Shown here: positions 54,467-62,601 of the stretch, in pieces | How positions within the stretch are numbered: the stretch's first letter is position 1 | Layout of the letters: the number at the start of each line of letters is the position of its first letter | NCBI GenBank assembly: GCA_965247175.1 | Contig: OZ252006.1 | Span: forward strand, 4,216,001 to 4,280,000 | Direction of reading: 5' to 3' | DNA from: JANQMX01 sp965247175 | GTDB taxonomy: Bacteria > Pseudomonadota > Alphaproteobacteria > Kiloniellales > DSM-21159 | DNA: 64,000 bases | Position numbers and translations under genes: made by a program | The notes under the pieces: generated by a model | Seen by the model: only the letters and a program-made list of their open reading frames with translations | What the model was told of the DNA's origin: nothing | Databases searched by the model: none

Positions 54467-55528
54467 TTACTGCGCGGCGGCGGATAGCGGCGGGGCCAGT
54501 CTGTCTTCGGCCACGCGGTCGGCGGCCAAAGAAGTCGCGACGCCGTCCTGCTCAGCCCGTTCGAAGATCGCCAGCAGCGTGTCGTAGATGCGGTCGACGG
54601 TCCGCATGGCCCGCGTCTCGTCGTAGACCGGGCCACCCGGGCGGGTCTCGTGCGCGATGACGATGATGCCGCCGGCGTTGATGGCGTAGTCCGGCGCATA
54701 GAGGATGCCGGCTTGGCGCAGCGCTTCGCCGTGGCGTTCCTCGGCGAGCTGATTGTTGGCGGAGCCGGCGACGATGCGCGCCTTGAGGCGCGGAATGGTG
54801 TCGTCGTTGATCGTCGCGCCGAGGGCGCAGGGCGCATAGATGTCGACCTCTTGGTCGTAGACGGCATCAAGCGCCACAGCCTTGGCTCCGAACTCTTGCA
54901 CGCAGCGCTGGACGGCCTCTTGGTTGATGTCGGTGACCAAGAGCTTGGCGCCCGCAGCGTGCAGCAGCCGGCAGAGGTGATATCCCACGTTGCCCACGCC
55001 CTGCACGGCGACGCGTAAGCCGGTCAGGTCGTCGCGGCCCAGCTTGGCCTTCACTGCCGCCTTCAGGCCCATGAAGACGCCCTGCGCCGTTGCCGGCGAG
55101 GGATCGCCGAAGCCGCCGGCGCGGGTTCCTGCCACATGCGGCGTGACCTCACCCATGATCTCGACGTCCTCGACGCTGATGCCGACGTCTTCGGCCGCGC
55201 GGTACTGACCGCCGAGGCTGTCGACCAGTCGGCCCATGGCGCGGAACAAAGCCGGCGACTTGATACCGGGGGCGCCCAGAATGACGGACTTGCCACCGCC
55301 GAAGGGCAGGTTGGCGAGGGCGGACTTGTAGCTCATGCCGCGCGAGAGCCGCAGAACGTCGGTGAGGGCATCCTCCTCACGCTCGTAGTTCCACAGGCGG
55401 CAGCCGCCGACCGCCGGGCCGCGGCTGCTGTCATGGATGGCGATAATGGCTTTCAGTCCACTGGCGGCGTCATGACCGAACAGAACTCTTTCGTGGCCGT
55501 CGAACTCCGGATGATCAAAGAGCCACAT
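54467..55528 (-). CDS. Leu/Phe/Val dehydrogenase family protein
   Basis: NAD-dependent amino-acid dehydrogenase of 353 residues that deaminates branched-chain or aromatic amino acids to keto acids. The N-terminal catalytic domain has SRGPAVGGCRLWNY and YKSALANLPFGGGKSVI (catalytic Lys). The Rossmann domain has VAVQGVGNVGYHLCRLLHAA, then PCALGATINDDTIP and AGSANNQLAE, as in leucine dehydrogenases. Substrate preference among Leu, Val and Phe cannot be read. Its own upstream region contains a dyad at 55552-55565. Confidence 0.92.
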   Translation of the reverse strand: MWLFDHPEFDGHERVLFGHDAASGLKAIIAIHDSSRGPAVGGCRLWNYEREEDALTDVLRLSRGMSYKSALANLPFGGGKSVILGAPGIKSPALFRAMGRLVDSLGGQYRAAEDVGISVEDVEIMGEVTPHVAGTRAGGFGDPSPATAQGVFMGLKAAVKAKLGRDDLTGLRVAVQGVGNVGYHLCRLLHAAGAKLLVTDINQEAVQRCVQEFGAKAVALDAVYDQEVDIYAPCALGATINDDTIPRLKARIVAGSANNQLAEERHGEALRQAGILYAPDYAINAGGIIVIAHETRPGGPVYDETRAMRTVDRIYDTLLAIFERAEQDGVATSLAADRVAEDRLAPPLSAAAQ

Positions 55529-55551
55529 GGTCGTTTCCTCGCGCAGTATTC

Positions 55552-55565
55552 AGACTGATTAGTCT
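55552..55565. promoter_or_regulatory. Inverted repeat upstream of the Leu/Phe/Val dehydrogenase gene
   Basis: AGACT-GATT-AGTCT, a perfect 5 bp dyad 24 bases before the start codon in an AT-rich stretch. An operator for an amino-acid-responsive regulator is possible. The regulator is unknown. Confidence 0.35.
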
Positions 55566-55622
55566 AAGGATCGCGCGAATCCATTAGGTATTCAATTGAA
55601 ACCACCGGCTTGTGATCAGAAA

Positions 55623-55671
55623 GACGGAAATAGTCGCCAAGTCGGGCGACAATCGACAGGAAGTTTCCGTC
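55623..55671 (-). terminator. Two-tier hairpin downstream of the iron-type alcohol dehydrogenase gene
   Basis: Outer arms GACGGAAA and TTTCCGTC (8 bp) enclose inner arms GTCGCC and GGCGAC (6 bp) around a 6-base loop. It starts 32 bases after the alcohol dehydrogenase stop on the minus strand, and the sequence after it there reads TTTCT. This fits an imperfect intrinsic terminator, with an asymmetric internal loop. Confidence 0.45.
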
Positions 55672-55702
55672 GCGGTCGATGAACGGTCAGGATCTTAGTT
55701 TG

Positions 55703-56902
55703 CTAACCAATCCGTCCTGCGGCCTCCAGGTCACCGGCGATGCAGGCCTGCATCAGCGGCGTCAGGTTCCCGGGGGTGAGCGGCAGGGGATTGCCGCCAG
55801 CGGTCGGGTCGACCGCTGCCATGGCGGCCAGCTCTTCCGCGCGAGAGGTCTCGACGCCCAGGCTCGCAAGAGTCTCGTCGATGGCCAGCACCTCCCGCAG
55901 TGCCAGAACCCAGGCCATGAAGCTCTCGAAGCTTGGGTCCGGCAGGCCGAGCCAGGCGGCCAGCCGCGTGATCTTTGCCTCGATCACCGGGCGGTTGAAG
56001 GCCAGCACATAGGGCATCACCACGGCGTTGGTGAGGCCGTGGTGCGTGTCATAGACAGCGCCGACGGGGTGGGAGAGGGCGTGGATGGCGCCGAGCCCCT
56101 TCTGGAAGGCCGTGGCGCCCATGGATGCGGCCGCCAGCATGCAGCCGCGGGCGTAGACGTCGTCGCCGCTTTGGGTCGCCACCGGCAGCCAGTCCTTGAC
56201 CAGACGAATGCCCTCAACGGCGATGCCATCGCACATGGGATGGAAGCCGGGGGCGCAATAGGCCTCCAGGCAGTGGGCCAGGGCATCCATGCCGGTGGCT
56301 GCGGTGATGTGAGGCGGCAGGCCGACGGTCAGCTCCGGGTCGGAGACGACGATGGCCGGCAGCATGTTGGGATGGAAAATGATCTTCTTGGTGTGGTCGC
56401 GCTCATCCACGATCACGCCGGCGCGGCCGACCTCGGAGCCGGTCCCGGCGGTGGTCGGCACGGCGATGATCTTGGGCATGTCCGGGTTGGCGGCCTTCCA
56501 GTCGTCGCCCCTATCCTCGAAGTCCCAGATCGGCCGCTCCTGGACGGCGGCGAAGGCAATCACCTTGCCGGCGTCGAGCGCGCTGCCGCCGCCGAACGCG
56601 ATGACCCCGTCGTGCTTACCTTCCTTATAGGCGGCGACCCCGTCTTCCACGTTCTGGCCCACAGGATTGCCCTTCACGGCACTGAACAAACCGGTGGGCA
56701 CGCCGGCCTCGGCATTTCGCATCACGACGTCCTGCACCATGGGAAGCGCGGCCAATCCGGGGTCGGTGACCAGCAGTGGGCGCTGCATGCCGAGGCTCTG
56801 GCAGGCCCGGGGCAGGCCCGCAATGGCGCCCGGCCCGAAGCGGACCTGTGTCGGGAAGCTCCACAGGGATCTCAGGTTGCTCGGGTCCGGTGTCATGCTC
56901 AT
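55703..56902 (-). CDS. Iron-containing (group III) alcohol dehydrogenase
   Basis: A 399-residue NAD(P)-dependent dehydrogenase of the Fe-ADH family. The nucleotide-binding GGGSALDAGKVIA and VPTTAGTGSEVGRAGVI are clear. Metal ligands are visible in TAATGMDALAHCLEAYCAPG (Asp and His) and in HALSHPVGAVYDTHHGLTNA (two His). The real alcohol substrate is unknown; the family includes enzymes for lactaldehyde, methanol, 4-hydroxybutyrate and others. It is followed by a terminator-like hairpin. The ABC permease gene upstream is 62 bp away on the same strand. Confidence 0.93.
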   Translation of the reverse strand: MSMTPDPSNLRSLWSFPTQVRFGPGAIAGLPRACQSLGMQRPLLVTDPGLAALPMVQDVVMRNAEAGVPTGLFSAVKGNPVGQNVEDGVAAYKEGKHDGVIAFGGGSALDAGKVIAFAAVQERPIWDFEDRGDDWKAANPDMPKIIAVPTTAGTGSEVGRAGVIVDERDHTKKIIFHPNMLPAIVVSDPELTVGLPPHITAATGMDALAHCLEAYCAPGFHPMCDGIAVEGIRLVKDWLPVATQSGDDVYARGCMLAAASMGATAFQKGLGAIHALSHPVGAVYDTHHGLTNAVVMPYVLAFNRPVIEAKITRLAAWLGLPDPSFESFMAWVLALREVLAIDETLASLGVETSRAEELAAMAAVDPTAGGNPLPLTPGNLTPLMQACIAGDLEAAGRIG

Positions 56903-56964
56903 CGCGTTCCTCTCTCCGTTATCGTTTGTTCTTGCCGGGTGCCTCTCGGGCTTCGCCTGAGCCG

Positions 56965-58698
56965 TCAGTGGCCGCGACCGCCGCGGCGGGAGCGCATGAT
57001 GGTGCGGGACAAGAGAATGACCGGCAGCAAGCCCGCGCCGACAATCATCAAAGAGGGCGTTGCCGCTTCGGCTAAGCGCTCGTCAGATGCCAGGCGGTAC
57101 GCCTGAACCGCCAGGGTGTCGTAGTTGAACGGCCGCATGATGAGAGTGGCCGGCAGCTCTTTCAAGACATCGACGAAGACCAGCAGCAGTGCCGTGAGCA
57201 CACTGCCGCGCATGAGTGGCAGCAGCACCCTGGCGAAGGTACGTGTGGCGCCGGCGCCGAGGGTCAGGGCGGCATCGTCCATGCTGCGGGAGATCTTCCC
57301 GAAGCTGGCTTCGACGGTGTTGAGAGACACGGCGAGGAAGCGCACCACATAGGCGAAGATCAGCGCCGCGATGGTGCCCGTCAGCAGCAAGCCGCTGGAA
57401 ACGCCGAACTCGGCCCGCAGCCAGCGGTCCAGGCCGTTATCGAAGGCGGCGAGGGGGATGAGGATGCCCACGGCGATCACCGAGCCCGGCACGGCATAGC
57501 CGAGGGCGGCGACGCGGGTCGCCAGACGCGTCGGCCAGAACGGCATGCGGCGCACGCCATAGGCCAGAAAGAGCGCCACGCTCACGGCGACCACGGCGGC
57601 AATGCTGCCCAGAGTGAAGGTGTTGCCGAGCAAGGTCAGGTAGCGCGGGCTGAAGATCTCCTGCTCGTTGATCGCATGCAGGTGCAGCATGAGGCCAACC
57701 GGCAGGAAAAAGCCGAAGATGACCGGCAAGGCGCAGATCACGAAGGCAGCGGCTGCCGCCCAGCCCTTCAAGCGAAAGCGCGGCAGGTCGCGCATGACGT
57801 TGGTCGTCTGGTGATACTGGGCCACGCCCCGCTGATGCCGCTCGAGCCACATCAAGGCGGCAACGAACAGCAGGAGCATTCCGGCCAGACGGCCGGCGGA
57901 GACCGGATCGCTGAGGTCGAACCATGCGCGGTAAATGCCGGTGGTGAAGGTGGGCACGCCGAAATGGGCGACCGTGCCGAAGTCGGCCAAGGTCTCCATC
58001 AGCGCGAGCGCGGTGCCAGTGGCGATCGCTGGCCGGGCGAGCGGCAGGGCCACCTTCCAGAAGCTGGCCCAGGCGCTGCGTCCGAGGGTCCGGCTCGCCT
58101 CCAGGACGCAGACCGATTGCTCGAGAAAAGCGGCGCGGGTCAGAAGGTAGACATAGGGGTAGAGAACCAGCGTGAAGACCACCACCGCGCCTTCCAGGGA
58201 GCGGATGTTGGGGAACCAGTAGTCCCGCGGACCCAGGCCGGTCACGTCGCGCAGCAGGCTCTGCACAGGGCCGGAATGCTGCAGGAAGTCGGTATAGACG
58301 TAGGCGATGATGTACGCCGGAGCGGCAAGCGGCAGAATCAGCAGCCATTCGAACCAGCGGCGCCCGGGGAAGCGGCACATGGTGACGAGCCAGGCTGTCG
58401 CCACGCCACCGAAGAGCACGCCGAGGCCGGTGAAGAAGGCGAGGCGAAGGGTATTGCCGATGAACTGCGGCAAGTTCTGATCCAGGACACGCGACCAGCT
58501 CTCGCCACCGGGCTGGAGGAAGCTCTCAAGCACGCCGAGCACGGGCAGGGCAAGCAGTCCCGCCAGAGCCAACGCGGCGAGCGCCGGCAGCAGCCTACGC
58601 CGTCCGCGGCGAACGCCAGAGGGCCCGTCTCCGGTGGGTTGGTAGCCGATGGCCGGTGCGCTCAAGACCGCTCTCGTTTCCTTGCCGTTGCGAAGCAT
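56965..58698 (-). CDS. Fe(III)-type ABC transporter permease (FbpB/AfuB family)
   Basis: A 577-residue double-length permease with about 12 helices in two halves, as in FbpB-type ferric iron importers. Each half has a coupling loop: ASRTLGRSAWASFWKVALPL (about residue 200) and DAALTLGAGATRTFARVLLP (about 480). The N-terminal 40 residues are basic and cytoplasmic. No binding protein or ATPase gene adjoins it in this window, which is unusual. Iron is the family's commonest substrate, but thiamine or sulfate relatives exist. An inverted repeat covers the start codon. Confidence 0.9.
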   Translation of the reverse strand: MLRNGKETRAVLSAPAIGYQPTGDGPSGVRRGRRRLLPALAALALAGLLALPVLGVLESFLQPGGESWSRVLDQNLPQFIGNTLRLAFFTGLGVLFGGVATAWLVTMCRFPGRRWFEWLLILPLAAPAYIIAYVYTDFLQHSGPVQSLLRDVTGLGPRDYWFPNIRSLEGAVVVFTLVLYPYVYLLTRAAFLEQSVCVLEASRTLGRSAWASFWKVALPLARPAIATGTALALMETLADFGTVAHFGVPTFTTGIYRAWFDLSDPVSAGRLAGMLLLFVAALMWLERHQRGVAQYHQTTNVMRDLPRFRLKGWAAAAAFVICALPVIFGFFLPVGLMLHLHAINEQEIFSPRYLTLLGNTFTLGSIAAVVAVSVALFLAYGVRRMPFWPTRLATRVAALGYAVPGSVIAVGILIPLAAFDNGLDRWLRAEFGVSSGLLLTGTIAALIFAYVVRFLAVSLNTVEASFGKISRSMDDAALTLGAGATRTFARVLLPLMRGSVLTALLLVFVDVLKELPATLIMRPFNYDTLAVQAYRLASDERLAEAATPSLMIVGAGLLPVILLSRTIMRSRRGGRGH

Positions 58699-58715
58699 TC
58701 GTAAAGGGAATGCTT
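58693..58715. promoter_or_regulatory. Inverted repeat covering the start codon of the Fe(III)-type permease gene
   Basis: AAGCATTC-N7-GAATGCTT, perfect 8-base arms, spans the ATG (58698-58696) and the 17 bases upstream. Binding there would block transcription or translation of the permease. It is not a clear match to the Fur, Irr or RirA consensus sequences known to me. Confidence 0.5.
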
Positions 58716-58956
58716 ACTGTCTCCGGCAACCACGATCAATCGGCAGGCGCTGTGCGATGGCTTTGCGCATATCCCTGCAACTTTACCGGTTAAATCGCGG
58801 GTTTGCATGGTTGACGGCCCAGCGCGGCCAACGCTTACCAAATCGCTTAAGTAAGGCGTTCTTAATTACTGTCTGAGAGGCTCGGCGCAGTCATTTTCAG
58901 GCCCATCTCCGCCACTCTTTGGCGGTCTAGAACAACAGCGCTGGATAGCTCATAGC
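58716..58956. other. Divergent region upstream of cheA
   Basis: Together with the dyad before it, this forms the gap of about 258 bp between the ABC permease and cheA. It is AT-richer and includes TTTACCGGTTAAA near 58776 and several TTAA elements (58847-58866). A TTGACG at 58811 lacks a good -10 box at standard spacing. It must contain the che promoter. No gene is seen. Confidence 0.4.
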
Positions 58957-61674
58957 ATGGATGATTTGCTGGCTGAGTTCCTCACGGAGAGCAACGAAGG
59001 TCTCCAGGTTCTCGACAACGAGCTGGTCAAGCTCGAACAGAACCCCAACGACCCGGAGCTTCTGTCGAACATCTTTCGGCTGATGCACACCATCAAGGGA
59101 ACTTGCGGTTTCCTTGGTCTGCCCCGCTTGGAGGGTGTCGCGCATGCCGGAGAGAACGTTCTCGGCAGGTTGCGCGACGGCGAGATTACCGTGTCGCCCG
59201 AGATTGTCTCCCTCATCCTGGAGTGCCTCGACCGCATTCGGGAGATCCTCTCGGCGCTCGAAGCCACCGAGAGCGAGCCCGAGGGCGATGATGCGAACTT
59301 GATCAGCCGTTTGAACGCGGCGGCCGAGGGCAATGCGAGCGATGCCGGGGCGCCTGCCGCCGACGAGCCCGCGCCGCAGCCCGAGGAAGTCGCTGTTGAG
59401 CAAGAGGGCTCAGACGCCGACGCAGCAATGGCTGAGATGTTCGAAGCCGAAGCCGGCCCTGACGCCGCCACTGAGGCCGCCCCCGAGAGCGAAGCGCCTG
59501 TCGAGCCGCAGGTCGAGCCGACGCCGGAAGTCGCGAAAGCTCCGCCGAGCGCCCCGGCGCCGGCCTCCGCTGCTACTGCCGAGGCCAAAGCGACCAAAGA
59601 GTCGGCGGTCGCCAATCAGTCCATTCGCGTTAACGTCGATCTGCTGGAAGACCTGATGACCATGGTCTCCGAGCTGGTGCTGACGCGCAATCAGCTGTTG
59701 CAGATCCTGCGGACGCAAAAGGAAAGCGAGTTCGGAGGTCCGCTACAGCGGCTGAACCACGTGGTCTCGGAGCTGCAGGAAGGCGTGATGAAGACGCGCA
59801 TGCAGCCGATCGGCAATGCCTGGGCCAAGCTGCCGCGCCTGGTGCGTGACCTGTCCCACGAGCTGGGCAAGAAGATCGAGCTCGAGATGCGCGGCGCCGA
59901 TACCGAACTCGATCGCCAAGTGCTCGATCTGATCAAGGATCCGCTGACGCATATGGTGCGCAACTCGGCCGACCATGGCCTGGAGCGCACCGAGGATCGT
60001 GTCTCCACCGGCAAGTCGGAGACCGGCACCATCGTTCTCGAGGCCTATCACGAAGGCGGTCAGATCATCATCAAGATCTCCGACGACGGCCGCGGCATCA
60101 ACATCGACCGCGTCAAAGAGAAGGCCATTACGAACGGATTGGCCACCGAGGCCGAAATGGAGATGCTGAGCGATCAGCAGATCAACCAGTTCATCTTCAA
60201 GCCGGGCTTCTCCACGGCCGAGGCCGTGACGGCTGTTTCCGGCCGCGGCGTCGGCATGGACGTGGTGCGCACCAACATCGAGAAGATCGGCGGCACCATT
60301 GAACTCACCTCGACGCAAGGCGAGGGCAGCTGCTTCACTATCAAAATTCCGCTGACGCTGGCCATCGTCTCTGCACTGATCGTTGCCTGCGCCGGTGAGC
60401 GCTTCGCCATCCCGCAGCTCTCCGTGGTCGAGCTGGTGCGCGCCTCGGGCGCCTCCGAGCACAGCATCGAGCGCATCCAGGATACGCCTGTCTTGCGGCT
60501 GCGCGACAGGCTGCTGCCGCTGGTCCATCTGCGCGACCTGCTGCACCTCGAAAACGACTTCACCGAGCTCAGCGAGGAACAAGAAGACGTGCGCCGTGAC
60601 GACTTCATCGTCGTGGCCCAGGTTGCCAACTACTCCTTCGGCATCATCGTCGATCGGGTGTTCGACACCGAGGAGATTGTCGTCAAGCCGGTTGCGCCGA
60701 TCTTGCGTGAGATCTCCTTGTTCTCCGGCAACACCATCCTTGGCGACGGCTCGGTCGTGATGATCCTCGACCCCAACGGCATCGCTTCTGTCACCGGCGA
60801 GATCAATGTCACCGACAAGGCAGAGGAAGACGCCGAGAAGGAAGTGGCCCGCGCCGAGGACCGCGTCGCCATGCTGCTGTTCCGGGCCGAAGGAAGCACG
60901 CCCAAGGCGGTCCCGCTTTCCCTCGTCGCGCGCCTGGAGGAGGTCGATCTCGCACAGGTCGAAGCCTCGGGCGATCAGCGGGTGGTCCAGTATCGCGGCC
61001 AACTCATGCCGCTCTTCACCATGGAAGGCAGCGAAGAGCCGACGAGCGAGAGCGGTCGCAGGCCCGTCGTGGTGTTTTCGGAGCAAGGCCGTAACCTCGG
61101 CCTGATGGTCAACGAGATCGTCGATATCATCGAGACCCCGCTGAACGTCGAGTTGAGCGGCGAGTCCGAGGGCTTTGTCGGCTCGGCCATCATCAACGAT
61201 GCGGCCACCGAGGTCATCGACGTCGGCTACTACGTCAATCTTGCCTTCGACGACTGGTTTGGCGCCGGGCGCAACGCCTCAGCCGATTCAGGCAACGGCC
61301 GCCGCGTGCTTCTGGTGGACGACAGCGCCTTCTTCCGCAACCTGCTTTCGCCGCTCCTCGATGTCGCTGGCTATGAGGTCACGACGGTCGAGAGTGCCGT
61401 CGAGGCACTGCAGCTTTGCGAGGAGGGTAAGGACTTCGACGTCATCATTTCCGACATCGAGATGCCGGGCATGAGCGGCTACGACCTAGCCGAAGCCCTG
61501 AAGACCAAGCGCTGGGCCGAGACGCCGATCGTCGCGCTCTCCGCCCACTCTTCTCCGGGTGACATCGCGCGCGGCCGGGAAGTCGGCTTCGCGGACTACG
61601 TCGCCAAGTTCGACCGAGACGCCCTGTTGTCGTCTCTTGATCAAACGATTTCCGAGATGCGAGGTGCAGCATGA
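58957..61674 (+). CDS. cheA: Chemotaxis histidine kinase CheA with two CheW-like domains and a receiver
   Basis: A 905-residue hybrid kinase. The Hpt domain (1-110) has MHTIKGTCGF with phospho-acceptor H44. An Ala/Pro/Glu linker (about 110-220) follows. The dimerisation and ATPase region has KTRMQPIGNAW, the N box LTHMVRNSADHGLE, ISDDGRGI and GRGVGMDVV. A first CheW-like domain (about 470-610) is followed by a second, more diverged one (about 640-765), then a C-terminal receiver (about 782-905) with DD788-789 and phospho-acceptor D833 in ISDIEMPG. The P2 CheY-binding domain appears to be absent or replaced by the linker. It overlaps cheW by four bases. Confidence 0.95.
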   Translation: MDDLLAEFLTESNEGLQVLDNELVKLEQNPNDPELLSNIFRLMHTIKGTCGFLGLPRLEGVAHAGENVLGRLRDGEITVSPEIVSLILECLDRIREILSALEATESEPEGDDANLISRLNAAAEGNASDAGAPAADEPAPQPEEVAVEQEGSDADAAMAEMFEAEAGPDAATEAAPESEAPVEPQVEPTPEVAKAPPSAPAPASAATAEAKATKESAVANQSIRVNVDLLEDLMTMVSELVLTRNQLLQILRTQKESEFGGPLQRLNHVVSELQEGVMKTRMQPIGNAWAKLPRLVRDLSHELGKKIELEMRGADTELDRQVLDLIKDPLTHMVRNSADHGLERTEDRVSTGKSETGTIVLEAYHEGGQIIIKISDDGRGINIDRVKEKAITNGLATEAEMEMLSDQQINQFIFKPGFSTAEAVTAVSGRGVGMDVVRTNIEKIGGTIELTSTQGEGSCFTIKIPLTLAIVSALIVACAGERFAIPQLSVVELVRASGASEHSIERIQDTPVLRLRDRLLPLVHLRDLLHLENDFTELSEEQEDVRRDDFIVVAQVANYSFGIIVDRVFDTEEIVVKPVAPILREISLFSGNTILGDGSVVMILDPNGIASVTGEINVTDKAEEDAEKEVARAEDRVAMLLFRAEGSTPKAVPLSLVARLEEVDLAQVEASGDQRVVQYRGQLMPLFTMEGSEEPTSESGRRPVVVFSEQGRNLGLMVNEIVDIIETPLNVELSGESEGFVGSAIINDAATEVIDVGYYVNLAFDDWFGAGRNASADSGNGRRVLLVDDSAFFRNLLSPLLDVAGYEVTTVESAVEALQLCEEGKDFDVIISDIEMPGMSGYDLAEALKTKRWAETPIVALSAHSSPGDIARGREVGFADYVAKFDRDALLSSLDQTISEMRGAA

Positions 61675-62144
61675 CGGACGCGCAGCAGGATATGGCTGGG
61701 ACGGATCTGTCGAACGATTTCGTGACCTTCTGGATCGCCGAGCAGCTCTTCGGCATCCACGTCCTCAAGGTGCAGGACATTCTGGCGCAATCCAAAACCA
61801 CCCGCGTGCCGCTGGCGCCGCCGGAGATTGCCGGCTCGCTCAATCTGCGCGGCCGTATCGTGACATCGGTTGATGTGCGCTGCCGCTTGGGTCTGCCGCC
61901 CGACACCTCCGAGGGGGGCGGAACCAGCATCGTCGTGGAGCAGGATCACGATCTCTACAGCCTGCTCGTCGACTCTGTTGGCGAAGTCCTGACCCTTGCC
62001 GCCGACTCCTTTGAACCGAACCCGCCGACCCTCAGTCCGGCAATTCGGCAGTACGCCACCGGGATCTATCGCCTGGAGAAGGAACTGCTGGTGGTTCTGG
62101 ATGTCGATCGGCTGCTCGACTACGGCCGCTCGGCGGCGGCCTGA
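61671..62144 (+). CDS. cheW: Chemotaxis coupling protein CheW
   Basis: A 157-residue CheW that links chemoreceptors to CheA. It shows FVTFWIAEQLFGIHVLKVQDIL at the start of the fold, given here by its FGIHVLKVQDIL core, then LAPPEIAGSLNLRGRIVTSVD and a C-terminal LLVVLDVDRLL-like end (ELLVVLDVDRLLDY). The start is fixed by the ATGA overlap with cheA. cheY follows 29 bp later. Confidence 0.95.
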   Translation: MTDAQQDMAGTDLSNDFVTFWIAEQLFGIHVLKVQDILAQSKTTRVPLAPPEIAGSLNLRGRIVTSVDVRCRLGLPPDTSEGGGTSIVVEQDHDLYSLLVDSVGEVLTLAADSFEPNPPTLSPAIRQYATGIYRLEKELLVVLDVDRLLDYGRSAAA

Positions 62145-62173
62145 CACGCCCTTGTTGCTGTTGGAGACGGAAG

Positions 62174-62539
62174 ATGAAGTCGTGCCTCGTCGTAGATGAT
62201 TCCAAGGTTGTGCGCATGGTCGCGCGCAAGATTCTGGAAGGGTTTAACTTCAGCATCACGGAAGCGGAAGACGGTCAGAAGGCGCTCGACGAGTGTCGAG
62301 CCAATATGCCGGACGCCGTGCTGTTGGACTGGAACATGCCGGTGATGAGCGGCATCGAGTTCTTGCGTGAGCTGCGCGCCATGGATGTTGCCGACCAGCC
62401 GGTCGTCGTTTTCTGCACGACGGAAAATGACATGAAGCACATCCAAGACGCCATTCAAGCCGGTGCGAACGAGTACATCATGAAGCCCTTCGACAGCGAG
62501 ATCATCCAGTCGAAGTTCTCCCAAGTCGGTTTGATCTAA
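62174..62539 (+). CDS. cheY: Chemotaxis response regulator CheY
   Basis: A single-domain receiver of 121 residues. The acidic pair is D8 and D9 (VVDDSK), the phospho-acceptor is D52 (LLDWNMP), the conserved Thr is in FCTTEN (about residue 81), and the Lys is in YIMKPF (about residue 104). It has no output domain, so it acts on the flagellar motor or as a phosphate sink. The motor role is expected for a CheY encoded in the cheAWYBR operon. Confidence 0.95.
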   Translation: MKSCLVVDDSKVVRMVARKILEGFNFSITEAEDGQKALDECRANMPDAVLLDWNMPVMSGIEFLRELRAMDVADQPVVVFCTTENDMKHIQDAIQAGANEYIMKPFDSEIIQSKFSQVGLI

Positions 62540-62601
62540 GGGCGGGGGCCGGTTCCTCCATCGCGCCGGTCATCACATAAACCCCCGTCTAGGCAGCAGG
62601 C

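Noticed and set aside
58693..58715. Fur or Irr box
   Set aside because: The arms AAGCATTC and GAATGCTT do not match the consensus sequences known to me well enough to name the regulator.
59743..61086. 447-residue antisense frame within cheA
   Set aside because: It lies wholly inside a well-supported cheA and has no motif.
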